Shown: positions 16,306 through 28,103 of the stretch, piece after piece
Numbering within the stretch: position 1 is the first letter of the stretch
Layout: each line of letters begins with the position of its first letter
NCBI GenBank assembly: GCA_036877525.1
Contig: JAZGTH010000064.1
Coordinates: forward strand, 571,001 to 635,000
Reading direction: 5' to 3'
Source of the DNA: Chromobotia macracanthus
Taxonomy: Eukaryota; Chordata; Actinopteri; Cypriniformes; Botiidae
DNA: 64,000 nt
Program-made: the position numbers and the translations under genes
The notes under the pieces: model-generated
What the model was told of the DNA's origin: nothing
Databases searched by the model: none
What the model saw: only the letters and a program-made list of their open reading frames with translations

Positions 16306-19300
16306 ATGTCTGGCGCAACGCATCTCCTCATGGCCGTTTCTCTGATCTTGGGTCTCAGCTCGGCAAACTCAGAATCAACTGGTGAGTACACATAATATTT
16401 GATTTTAAAAAAGTGTTTCTTTAATCCAGAACTAGCTACATCACCTGATTGGCCTTTCTAGGTATTTGAGTTTGTTCTTAAAAACATTCTTTCATTGCGG
16501 TTTTATTTGCTTTTTCCTTATTTCTCTGTCTTATAAAATCATAAAATATGTCAGTGTGTTCTCACTCTAAAAGGATCTGTTTTTTTAATTTAAGTCTCTT
16601 TGTTTCTTTTTATCTGTATTCCACATTTTCATTTCTTTCCATTCTATTTGTCTCTTAATTTGTCTATCCCTGCAATGTGGATGTGTTTATCACAACACAT
16701 CAGGCTCCAATTTCGCTGTGTTACTGGTCTGTGTGTCTCTGAGAGAGACAGATTATGTGTTTGGGTGTTAATGGTAGTTAATTCCAGGGCTATGGAAATC
16801 ATAATGTCTTTTTCGAACACGAAAACAAATAGGCAGACACATAATTCTAGTCAATGCAACATTCACTTCAAGATGCATGTCAGCGCATTTGAACTTATAG
16901 TGACAAATAATAAATACACATGTTGGCATTAACTGTCTGCTTGTAAACGTTTCAGCACATCATCTGTAAACAAAATGATGCATTTGAACAACAAAGGCAA
17001 AAAATAGACAAAATTCTAGTTCACAAAAGGTGAAGACCACAAAGGAGGCATGTGGTGTAAAACAAAGAAAAATTGAATAGTGGTTTAGTGATCTGGAGTT
17101 TAAACTAACACAACTTTAGGACTACTGCTTGTGTTAGTTAGTAAGTTTTCTAGATTTTTCCAACCTGAGCCTGGGATTGTGGGAGAATATTCTTTTAGTT
17201 TTAGTTTTTAATTATCTTACTGATTGCTAAGGCATTAAAATGAGTCAGGTCATTTTTTGGTGTTAAACGATAGGAAAGATGTCATAATGGTGCCATTAAA
17301 GTAATAGGTTTTTTAACACCATAATGTTTGCCTGTTCAGCCAATGGCAAACTGCCATCACCATAACAACCAACATCTGTATTTGCCATCCAATAATGACA
17401 CCACACACTGTCATCTGGTTTTCATGAAGTTTTCCACTTAAAATCTTTAATGGAATAGATCCAGTTTAATCCCACATCATGTCAATCTCAATTACATCAT
17501 ATCAGCAGTTACAGAAATCTGAGGAATCTGAGGAAGATAATATTCTGAAATTCTAGAGCTGTTATTTTATTCTGGACCCAATAGAACACACATTAAACTA
17601 TGAAAGGTGATTACGTCAATTAACAACACACTCTAAAACGTTCAAAATTTTGAGGCTTTCAGATGCCAGTTGCCAACTGTAGTTTTTATGACAGTCTAGC
17701 TTTAAAGTCTTTTTTAAAACCCACAGGCCTACAAATTTTTACATTTTTTTACATAAGCAACTGGCTAAATGAACAGCGGTGCTATTTACTCTCTAACAGA
17801 ATGACATCAATGCAAACAGACTTGGGCATCATTCCCAGCATACATTAGCATCAGGAACAGCTTTATGTTTGTGAGCAGGAAGCTTTGTGTTTGAATAACT
17901 CTTTGTGTCACACTTATATAACCTCTCATGAATGTTTCCCCTTACAGTGTATAACCTCTTAACTTCGCCGGACTGCCTGCCAGATCTGCTTCATGGGGGT
18001 TTGGCAGAACAGGGAGTAACAGAACTCTTTATTCTCACAACGTTTCGTCTTCAGCCTAGAACCGGAACCACCATATTCAGTCTGTACAACCCACAAGACA
18101 ACAGCAAATACTTTGAGTTTACTGTAATGGGGAAACTCAATAAAGGTATGAACTTTCTACACACCTACACACTAGATTCTTTCTGCAGAGCAAGTTATAT
18201 TTTAATGATAAATTATAAACACAAAATATTTCTTGGCAAAAAATGTCACTGATAAATTGACTGTAATAAGACCAGAAACATTCATTAAGTAAATAAATGT
18301 TTTAATAATTAAAAAAAATTAGTCTAATTAATGTGATGGCAAAGTAATAATGTGTGTTGAAATGTATTGAAATTCATTTATTTACTGTTGCATGTTAATT
18401 TCAAAGTAAATTAATAAAATAAAGTACAAATATTTTTGCTTTGATGCACATTTACTCAATTGCTCTCTCTCTTCTCTCTGTAGCTTCTTTACGATACCTT
18501 CGCAGAGATGGTAGAATGAGTACTGTCACCTTCAACAATCTAAAATTGGCTGATGGTGAGAAGCATCGTTTGCTCTTCCATCTGAAGGGATTGGAAGTAG
18601 GTCGGCCAGGCACATTTCCACAGGGACAGGGGGTGTTACCTGTGCCCGGTGTGGAACTACATGTGGACTGCAGGCTGGTGGAGACCCTGAGAGACTTACC
18701 AGCTGTGTTTAACGGTCTAAACAATCACCAGGGAGTGGAGCTCAAAACTATGCAGGGGAAAGCACAAGTATTATAAAGTTACACACATGCTGATGGCTTT
18801 CTTCATATGCTGGTGTAAAACCCCACACAAATGGCCCACTGTGTTTTCTTTGTTCTGATTGGCAGGAAGAGCTGGAGGAGCTCAAATTGGCCTATGGTGA
18901 TTCGATGGAAAATGTTGCATCGCTGCAGGACTGCCACACCCATCAGAGTGACTCTGTACAGACTTTAGGTAACATTAAAGTAAAAACTGAAATGCAAGGT
19001 AACAGTTGCTACCAGAAGATAATCTGATGTTGGCATTGATGAATTATTGGAAATGAATAAGACTATCCTGACATATGTAGTATATTAAATTAAAGGAATA
19101 ATTTAATCCAAAATTCTGTCATTATTTACTCTCCCTCATGTCATTGAGAACATGTTTGACTATTTTTTTCTGTGTTTTTTTCTAAAACACAATGTAAATG
19201 TAAAGATAGTACAGGCATCTCTTGTCCATACAGCCACATGTTGTCTATGCAGCTTATTCTGTGTAGGTTACGCCCATAATGTCTTATAAAGTTTCATAAT

Positions 19301-22300
19301 AGCTTTGTGTAAAGAACTAACTGAATTATAAACTGATATTTACTTCTAATATTTTTGTCTGCTCTCAAGTTTTAAAAACAAGTCTTTATTTGCCAGGTTT
19401 AAAAAGTATTTCAGTGAAGAAAGCCAGTCATACAGGTTTTTAATGATATTAGGATGATGGAATGATGACAGAATTTCCATCTTGAGCTGAACTGTTTCAT
19501 TAAATAAAATAAGAATGTTCATGAGGAATTGATTCTGAATGACGGACAGAGAAAGACAGAAAAAAAATATGTTTTTCTTTTCTGTTCATTAAGGGCTAAA
19601 CACTAAACAGCTCACTACTCAGATGTTGGAGCTGACAAAGGTCATTAATGAGCTGAAAGATGTTCTTATTCAGCAGGTAAAATTCATTCTTTAATATTTT
19701 TAATTTCCCTCCACTGCATTCACTGCTTTAATTTCTTTGTGTTTGCACATGTTTACAGGTAAAGGAAACATCTTTCCTGAGAAACACCATCTCGGAGTGC
19801 CAAGCCTGTGGTAAGACATTAGATGAGCCAAAACAATATACATGTGAGAATGTTTTCAGCTACAAACACAAGCTTTTAACACGACCACAAATATGCAACA
19901 GAACATGTGCCAAATATATACTCTAAATCTTTACCAGATTAGATGTCATAGTGTTGTACTGTTTACTCTCACAAACCGACCACCACGGTAGGTTGCAGCC
20001 TATAATTTTTTAATTTCCAGGGCTTGGCGGATCAGAGGTGGTAAAGCCAAAGTGTGCTCCTGGAGTTTGTTTCCGTGACGATATGTGCATAGAAACAGCA
20101 GATGGGGTGGAGTGTGGACCATGTCCTGATGGATACACAGGGGATGGATATAGCTGTGATGATGTAGATGAGGTATGTACATATGTGTTTATCTTTGTGT
20201 AGAATTACCTGTTTGTTAAGGAGGTCATTATAATGAGAATTAAACTTTTCCTTGATATTTTAAGACAATTCATTGTCCTAAAATACATATTGTACTTTCA
20301 GAAAACAAACCTTTCTCTGTAGTGAATGCAATGCAATCCTGATATCTGTCACAATGTAATACAGACTTTGCATAAAGGCTGCTGTTGAAAAATAGGACAG
20401 TGCAAATGATGTTAAAGCTGATGTAAGTTCAGCAAAGGGCTGTTACTTCTATCATATCTGTAGAGGATATTTATATACTTTAAAAAACTCATAAAGGGTT
20501 AGAAAAAGCGGGTGAAAATGGCCATTGAAAACAACAATGAATGGTGCAAAAACTACATGAATAATATATGTTGACTTCAAGAAAAAATAAAATGGATATG
20601 ACTCCTCTTTTCCCTCTGAAATAATGTATTAAGAATAATGGCATGCGTGTGTTTCCCTATTGCAGTGCCAGTTTAACCCCTGCTTTCCTGGTGTGAGGTG
20701 TGTAAACATGGCTCCAGGTTTCCGCTGTGAAGCATGTCCTCGTGGATTCACTGGCAAACCAGTGGAGGGTGTGGGTGTGGCCTTCGCACAGACACATAAG
20801 CAAGTATGTCACTGATGACTTTTATATGACTCCAGTCAGTATTCCCTAATGCAGTGTTGAAGCCCTTATGCTACAAAAGTAAGTGTATACCTCTTACTTC
20901 CTATTGTTTTGTTGTAGGTGTGTGAAGATATCGATGAGTGTAAAGGTCCAGATAATGGAGGCTGCACTCCCAATTCCGTCTGTGTGAACTCTGTGGTGAG
21001 AACTGACATATGCACTAACACATATTCACTCTATGATGCACAAAATGCCACACAAACATGCAAAGCAATATAGTGTCTCAGAGTGTGTGTATTATGTATT
21101 TTGTTGTGTGTAGGGATCATATCAATGTGGCAAATGTAAGACCGGTTTCACAGGTGACCAGATCAGAGGTTGTAAGCCAGAGAAAAGCTGTGGAAACCGC
21201 CTGCACAACCCTTGTGACCCCAACGCTGAGTGCAAAGAGGAGAGAGATGGAACCATTACTTGTCAGGTACCTTCAAAGTACACTGTTGCACATGCATTGG
21301 ATTAAATGCTTCATGCTCAGAAGTAAATGCTAACTTTGTGTATGTGTGCATAGTGTGGCATTGGGTGGGCTGGAAACGGCTTTCTCTGCGGAAAAGACAC
21401 AGACATCGACGGCTACCCTGATGAAAAGCTGCGCTGCAGAGACCCAACCTGCAGAAAGGTAACTATGGCAACAATGTGTTCAATATTGACTTTGGGGCTC
21501 TGGTGATATTATTTGTCTGTCTCAAGAACAGCTGATTCATATTGTGTCTTAATGACCAGGATAACTGTGTTACCATTCCAAATTCGGGACAAGAGGACGC
21601 AGACAGCGATGGCAAAGGTGATGCATGTGACCCAGATGCAGATGGAGATGGAATACCCAATGAGCAGGTAAACACACACACAACAGCTGTTTCCTCTTGT
21701 CTTTCTGTTAGTTAATTATTAATCTGTTTTGGTGTGTATGTGTTTGGTTATTTTAGGATAACTGCTGGTTGACGCCCAATATAGATCAGCTGAATAGTGA
21801 TAAAGACAGTCACGGCGACGCATGTGACAACTGTGTCAGGGTGGATAACCCAGACCAGAGAGACACAGATTCTGATGGCCTCGGAGATGCATGTGACGAC
21901 GACATGGATGGAGATGGTGAGAGATCACATACAGAAAAGAACTGGTTCTTACAAAACATTTGTCCTTGTTTGTCTTTCTGCTAATGAGTCACCACCATTT
22001 TTTATGTGGTTTCTCATTGCTAGGCATAAGAAATTTCCTGGATAACTGCCAGCGGGTGAAAAATCGTGATCAGCTGGATCGTGATGGGGATGGGGTGGGG
22101 GATGCATGTGACAGCTGTCCTGATATCCCAAATCCAAACCAGGTATTTACAGACTTTTTAAAGAAATTATCTGATGAGATGCATAAAGTGAATGCATATG
22201 GTAATTTTCACAATATTTGCATTTCATCTTTTTCTCCCTAGTCTGATGTTGACAATGACCTTGTTGGAGACTCTTGTGACACAAACCAAGACAGGTGACT

Positions 22301-24472
22301 TTTTTTTAGTTTTTTGCTGTTTACACTTTAAAAATCTGCCAGCGCAGTAAAGTCTTTGCTTAACTGTTTTTTTTTTACATTATCAAAACCATTTTGGTAA
22401 GAAGAAATAGTAGAAAATAACCTATGAAAGTTCTGATGAGATTTTTACATCTTTTGTGATATCATGTCTTGCATCCTTAAGTGATGGTGATGGTCACCAA
22501 GATAGCAAGGACAACTGCCCACTGGTAATCAACAGCTCCCAGCTGGATACAGATAAAGATGGACTGGGGGATGAATGTGATGATGATGATGATAATGATG
22601 GTATTCCTGACACACTGCCTCCTGGACCTGATAACTGTCGATTGGTCCCCAATCCTGACCAGATGGATGACAACAGTGAGTACTTAGAGACAGCATGCAC
22701 TGTGTTACCCTAAAGAAACACTTGCACTTGCATGCGCTGTTTGCCCAAAGATTGTTTCATCTGCTTACCCTGATGTCGCTCCAGACCTATTTCATTTTAT
22801 TTCTTCAGTGGACCTTAAATTCAAATATTCTTGATCATAAAGTTTTAGAAAAAATAATCTAAGCTTGTTTGCTGTATTCCAAGTTTTAATAGTCATGCAC
22901 TGACTCTGAAGTCAATGTATGCCTTTAGAAGGCTTGTAATATAAAGTGTAAGCGTAAAATGTATGTTATTAACAGAAAAGTTTCCTGTCATTATCATTAT
23001 AGATAACTTGTTCATTTATCCACTTTTCAGATGATGGAGTGGGTGACATATGTGAATCAGACTTCGACCAGGACAAAGTGATTGACAGGATCGATAATTG
23101 CCCAGAAAATGCAGAGATCACATTGACAGACTTCAGAGCCTATCAGACAGTCGTACTGGACCCAGAGGGTGATGCTCAGATTGATCCCAACTGGGTGGTC
23201 CTGAACCAGGTAACAGCTCAATAAAAGAAATATGAGCAAAATTCTGCTTATATCTGACGAATGATTTGCCTTGGTGTGAAGGGAATGGAGATTGTCCAGA
23301 CTATGAACAGTGACCCAGGTCTTGCTGTTGGTGAGTGGCTGCTTTTTATATACTAAAATGATTTGTTATATGAATTCATAAAAAAAGACATACCCCGCTC
23401 TGATGACCAGGCTATACTGCATTCAGCGGTGTTGATTTCGAGGGTACATTCCATGTGAATACAGTCACTGATGACGACTATGCAGGCTTCATCTTCGGAT
23501 ACCAGGACTCCTCCAGTTTTTATGTGGTGATGTGGAAGCAAACTGAGCAGACATACTGGCAGGCCACGCCCTTCAGAGCTGTGGCTGAACCTGGCATTCA
23601 GCTAAAGGTTGGTTATCTGAATTTTAAGATACTTTACCTATAGTTGTCTGAGTCTTGCATGAAATGAACAAAGCTCTCTTTGTCTTTATCTCACTCTTAG
23701 GCAGTGAAATCTAAGACTGGACCAGGTGAGCATTTGAGAAACTCTCTCTGGCACACTGGTGACACTAATGATCAGGTGCGTCTGCTGTGGAAGGATCCAC
23801 GGAATGTTGGCTGGAAAGATAAAGTATCATACCGCTGGTATCTGCAGCACCGCCCACAGGTTGGATACATTAGGTGAGCCAAGCAAAACACAGCTTATTC
23901 AACTTCAGAATTTCAACCAACCAATCAAGATCAAGCAATCCCTTACATACACAAATCCAGTCCAGGACTTTTGCGTTTTGTTTAGTCTTTTTAACTGAAA
24001 GTTGGAAGCTTTTTGATCAAGACCCAGAGGGTGATGCTCAGATTGACCCCAACTGGGTGGTTGTGAGCTGAGAGATATATCAGTCACCCAGTTCAGAAAG
24101 GAACATGTTAAAAATATTTTTTAAGGATTTAGCAATGGACTTTATGTGTGTGTTTAGGGTGCGTTTCTATGAGGGTACAGAGCTGGTGGCAGACTCTGGG
24201 GTGACGATTGATACAACAATGAGAGGTGGAAGACTGGGTGTCTTCTGCTTCTCTCAAGAGAACATCATCTGGTCCAACCTGAAATATCGCTGCAATGGTG
24301 AAAACACACACAAACATTCTATAGAAGCATCACTGCAAGATGACTCCATGTTCATAAATTAGGTGGTTGGTAATATGTTATATCTAAAACACGTTGCTTT
24401 TGTCTCTTTCCAGACACCATACCAGAGGATTTCCAGGAGTTCAGTACACAACACGGCATGGACCCCTTGTAA
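16306..24472 (+). CDS. thbs4: Thrombospondin-4
   Basis: This is a secreted, pentameric, calcium-binding extracellular matrix glycoprotein of tendon, muscle and nervous tissue. Twenty-two exons join in frame to 950 aa (human 961): 16306-16381, 17948-18145, 18484-18767, 18866-18968, 19594-19676, 19759-19810, 20021-20172, 20666-20803, 20918-20995, 21114-21266, 21354-21458, 21560-21667, 21757-21916, 22024-22142, 22242-22294, 22482-22675, 23031-23209, 23282-23330, 23411-23607, 23701-23873, 24158-24297 and 24414-24472. Order: signal peptide (about 1-20), laminin-G-like N domain, coiled coil with VKETSFLRNTISECQACG (about 225-265), four EGF-like repeats (266-474), type 3 calcium repeats rich in DxDxDG (474-725), and L-lectin C domain. 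There is no VWC or type 1 repeat, so it is subgroup B, and the N domain excludes COMP. The coiled coil and C-terminal PEDFQEF favour TSP-4 over TSP-3. The teleost a/b paralogue cannot be told from the sequence alone. Confidence 0.93.
19090..19503. mobile_element. MITE-like inverted-repeat element in thbs4 intron 4
   Basis: It starts TTAAAGGAATAATTTAATCC with ATTCTGTCATTATTTACTC just inside. It ends with the inverted counterpart GAATGATGACAGAATTT, then AACTGTTTCATTAA. TTAA at both ends is compatible with a TTAA target duplication, as left by piggyBac-type elements, but the superfamily is an inference. It has no coding sequence and lies wholly inside intron 4, clear of both splice sites. Confidence 0.6.
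24021..24061 (+). repeat. Duplicated fragment of thbs4 exon 17 inside intron 20
   Basis: These 41 bases match exon 17 (23159-23199) with a single T-to-C difference, which is synonymous (GAT/GAC). They would encode DPEGDAQIDPNWVV in the thbs4 sense orientation. The copy lies inside intron 20 (23874-24157). It lacks flanking splice sites and runs into a stop codon shortly after, so it is not a usable exon. Confidence 0.85.
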
Positions 24473-24881
24473 ATAACTCCCATAACGGTATACACACTTG
24501 AGTGTGTGTATATACCCCCACACCATTACACACATTCCTGTTTATGATAACATAAAACATGGCTTTACACAATGTGTGTGTGTAAAATTGGTATGTGTAT
24601 ACACAATGTGTATGCCTTTTTTTTAAACCACTCACTTTTAACTCTTTTTATGCTGGACTATTCCATCTAGTGTTCAAAACACCCAAATAACCCAGCAAAT
24701 ACACTAGTTCATATAATATTTAGATCAGAGATGGATAGTATATCCTGTTATCATTTACAGTTGGCTAAGTTTAAGGTAGATTTCCATCAAAAACCATTGT
24801 TAATACAAAATTTACAAAAAGGATCAAGCCTATTACGATAAAAAGACAAATCTAAACCTGCTGTCTCATATCCTGTTTAAC

Positions 24882-24887
24882 AATAAA
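24882..24887 (+). promoter_or_regulatory. Candidate poly(A) signal of thbs4
   Basis: AATAAA occurs about 410 bases after the thbs4 stop codon and is the first AATAAA hexamer seen downstream of it. Actual use is not shown by the sequence. Confidence 0.45.
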
Positions 24888-27800
24888 AAAGTTTCAAAAG
24901 GAAATTTCATGTCAGTCAATTCTATTTGTGATCATTTTCCATCTTTGTATGTTAAAACAGTTCCTCTGTTCTAAACCCTGGTAATACTGCTTAAAATATG
25001 CTTGTACAAATTGATTAAAAGAAGGTATCATATATTCGAAAAGAATAAGAAAGCCCTAGTGTGAGGAGCATGTCTATGATGCCTTAAAAGGCTGTCTAGG
25101 CTAGGCAGCTTGCTAGGCTTTGAAACAATACTTGTTTCATAGACAGAGTGAGCTAAGTCAAATTAGAGGCTATGTTTCTCTGCAGCATTAGTGCCATAGT
25201 GTGTTAACAGTGAGAGTTAAGCCTCTTTCCTGCTGTTTTTGCTTTTAGCTCATGCTAACATCAGCAATTCATGACTCTGTTCACATTGCACCTGTATGTG
25301 GAAGCAGTTTTAATGCAGACTTTGAAGAAGAGTTTTCCTGAGAGATGAATGTTCACGTTTGAAAACATGGCCAGCAGATGGCAGTATGGCCCTAACATTC
25401 AGTGAGTACCGCTGTGAGCTATTATTAGAACAATCTTTTCTCTTCACCTTGTTCTTCCATCTCTGCCTTACCTTATGTTACCGTCCTCCATATTAATGAA
25501 TATTAATGAATTGTTTTCTGTCACTCAGTCTGTCTGTCTTCATCTCCCGTTTAAAACATTCCCTGAAAAAGCAGTTGATTGTGAATAGCATTACACAACT
25601 AAATGAATCCCACTTGAGAGTGAGAGATGCTGTCAAATATCACTTTACTCATTATGAATCACCCCAGTAACCTTTATGGTGTCACCGGCTGAGAAACAAC
25701 AGGAGACGGACAGAGTGTAGAAGAAGGTTGTAGGAAGAGCCGTACCTGTGAATGTCACTCCCATGCACCACACAGCTTCATCCAAAAACAATCACCCACA
25801 CACACATATGGTAACAATGGGGTCATGGTTAGACAGAAAGATTATTATGTGCAGAATGTTTTTGTCTTATATGCTATGGCACAGCGATTGTATTATCTGA
25901 TATATTATGGTTCTGGATGATTATCATATTTATATACCAATGTATTCACATAGTACTCCAGATTACTTCCAGTATATTATTGTATTACTATTATGATAGC
26001 GTTTTATACTGGCGTTTGCTCAGTTAAGCATCAATATTACTACTGTTCACACTTAGGTTTTTTTTAGGTCAACTGTGATATTTCCACTGATAGGGAGGGA
26101 ACCGAGACCAGAATAAAACAGACTTTTGGGTTGGGCTCTTTTGACTTCATGTGCTACCCCACTCAGAACAGCCTACATTTGGTCCCAATAATTCTTACCA
26201 TTGCATTTTTGCATGTTACAGATGCTTACATCCATAAAGACTCACATCCAAGAACCTTATTTTGTGAGTTTGTGTACGCGTCCCCTCATTATATCTTATA
26301 TGGTTACACCGTTTAGTCGGTGCCATTAAAGATCTTTATAATTAAACAAAAAAAGGAGCGATCCATTAACTTACAAAACATCTTTCGTTAATCGCTCGGA
26401 CCTCTGTGTGATGGATGTGCCCTAATTTATCCGAAGGCTATTATTAGCCCGCTAGTCGACGCTAATAATGGCGATACTCGCCGCGCGCGAATAACAGACA
26501 TTGGCACTATAAGGGCGCGCGAATTACAAGACGCAGTCGGACATCCGCTGGTCACGCGCCGCCCGTTATTATTAAAAGCGCGAGATCACGACTTCAGAAG
26601 CCCCTGCCGCGAGTTATACCGCAGAAGCGCAATGTTCCCTCAATGTCCCCGACGCGGCTCTTACACAATGTTCCCCCAATGTTCCCCACACGCCTTATCT
26701 CGCACGCATCGTCCCTCAGACGCAACAAAACGTCCAGCCGGTCGATAATGGCCCGTTTCAACGCGCCCTTCGCATCATTTGGCTCGGTTTTCCAGCTTTC
26801 TTCCAAAATGGAGGAAATCTGGTTAACACATTTCGGAGGGGATTATCTAGACCAAATTTGTCCAATATTCCGGTACCAGCGGGAATCCTGAAGCATCCTT
26901 CGTCTGTGATTGGCTCGAGACTAAGGAAACATGGCCATTTATGTACTCAGGAATTCGCGCCAATTCACCTGCACGTACGTTGCGTCATGCGACATTCCCA
27001 AAGCTCGGTTTAATGCATTAACTTTAGGACGGTCTGCGGACGCGATGTCGCGGACGTGAAGTGGCTTTTTATTCAGCAGAGAGAAGTACATTGCCATTAT
27101 CACTATGGCGAGCACACAAACTTTAGTACACAAGCCACCGGGGTTGACAAGCACACGGTAATTATCTGTAATTGCGTGTGTGGGTGAAGCGGCGCTGCCG
27201 GTATTTTTCCGCGTCTGTTTGAACTGAACTCTGACACAAAGGAACATCGTGTACATGTATGTGTGAATTATAGCACGTACTTCCCAAAGCATCAAACATG
27301 AATCATAAAACTGATATTCAGGTATAGATCTTCTCAGGTGTTAGGGGTTTAACCACATACATTGAACATGTACTTTTAACAATTAACTAGTTTTCTTATA
27401 TTTCTATATTGATTTGATTTCTTACCAGCCCTCAGTTACGCGTTACATAACGTATTAATGTTACTTATGTTCATAATTATTATAGAGTGTTCAGTTATCG
27501 CACAAATATTTGATATACTGTGATATGAAACGTTTAAATGTAAATATTAATACTGAGTAATAAATCACACAAACGTTATACGAGTAAAAATGCTGATCAA
27601 TCGCCTAATCTATCAAAAACAAACAAAAAAAACTAAAACGGGGAAATGAAAAGGTACCTTTGTTTTACTCAATAATTTCCTGTCTTGTTTTTCATTCGTA
27701 TCATTTTTTTTGTTGTTGCGGAAATCCATTGTCACTTTCATTCACAACTTTCTTATCCAAAAAGCTGGCAGACAAACCAAGAGAACAGTGTGTAACAGAG

Positions 27801-28024
27801 CCGGATTTAGGATGGAGGGAGGAATAGAGAGCGATTGTGAATTCCGGAAGCGCTCCTCCACATGGAGCGATGGGCTGCTACATCCGCGTGAGGCTCATCG
27901 CATCCAGCAACAGTGTCGAGAGTGGATTGGTGGGCACGCGGTATTCCCTGTCGTGTGCGTGAAAAAATGGGCGTGCCCGGGGAAGCTCAGTCACGCAGCG
28001 TGGGCGCTGTGTGTAGAGCGCGGG
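24888..28024. other. Spacer between thbs4 and the dnajb5-like gene, with a CpG-rich patch
   Basis: I see no recognisable gene. Most is AT-rich, but about 26390-26830 is strikingly CpG-rich (GCGCGCG runs) and contains four copies of a CAATGTTCCC-like 10-mer at 26630, 26641, 26666 and 26677. The patch could be an upstream promoter or first exon of the dnajb5-like gene 1.3 kb away, or an unknown transcript. Short ORFs on both strands of the patch show no similarity I recognise. GC content rises again from about 27830 toward the dnajb5 TATA box. Confidence 0.4.
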
Positions 28025-28030
28025 TATAAA
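28025..28030 (+). promoter_or_regulatory. TATA box of the dnajb5-like gene
   Basis: GGGTATAAAAGC is a strong TATA element 79 bases before the start codon at 28104, in GC-rich DNA. This spacing predicts a transcription start near 28055 and a short 5' UTR. I looked for heat-shock elements (alternating GAA/TTC) upstream and found no clear three-unit array. Confidence 0.7.
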
Positions 28031-28103
28031 AGCTGGAGGAGAGCGGCAGGGAGATGCAGCAGACAGCGACTCAAGCTCTCAGATCAGACTCACCGGCAGC
28101 ATC

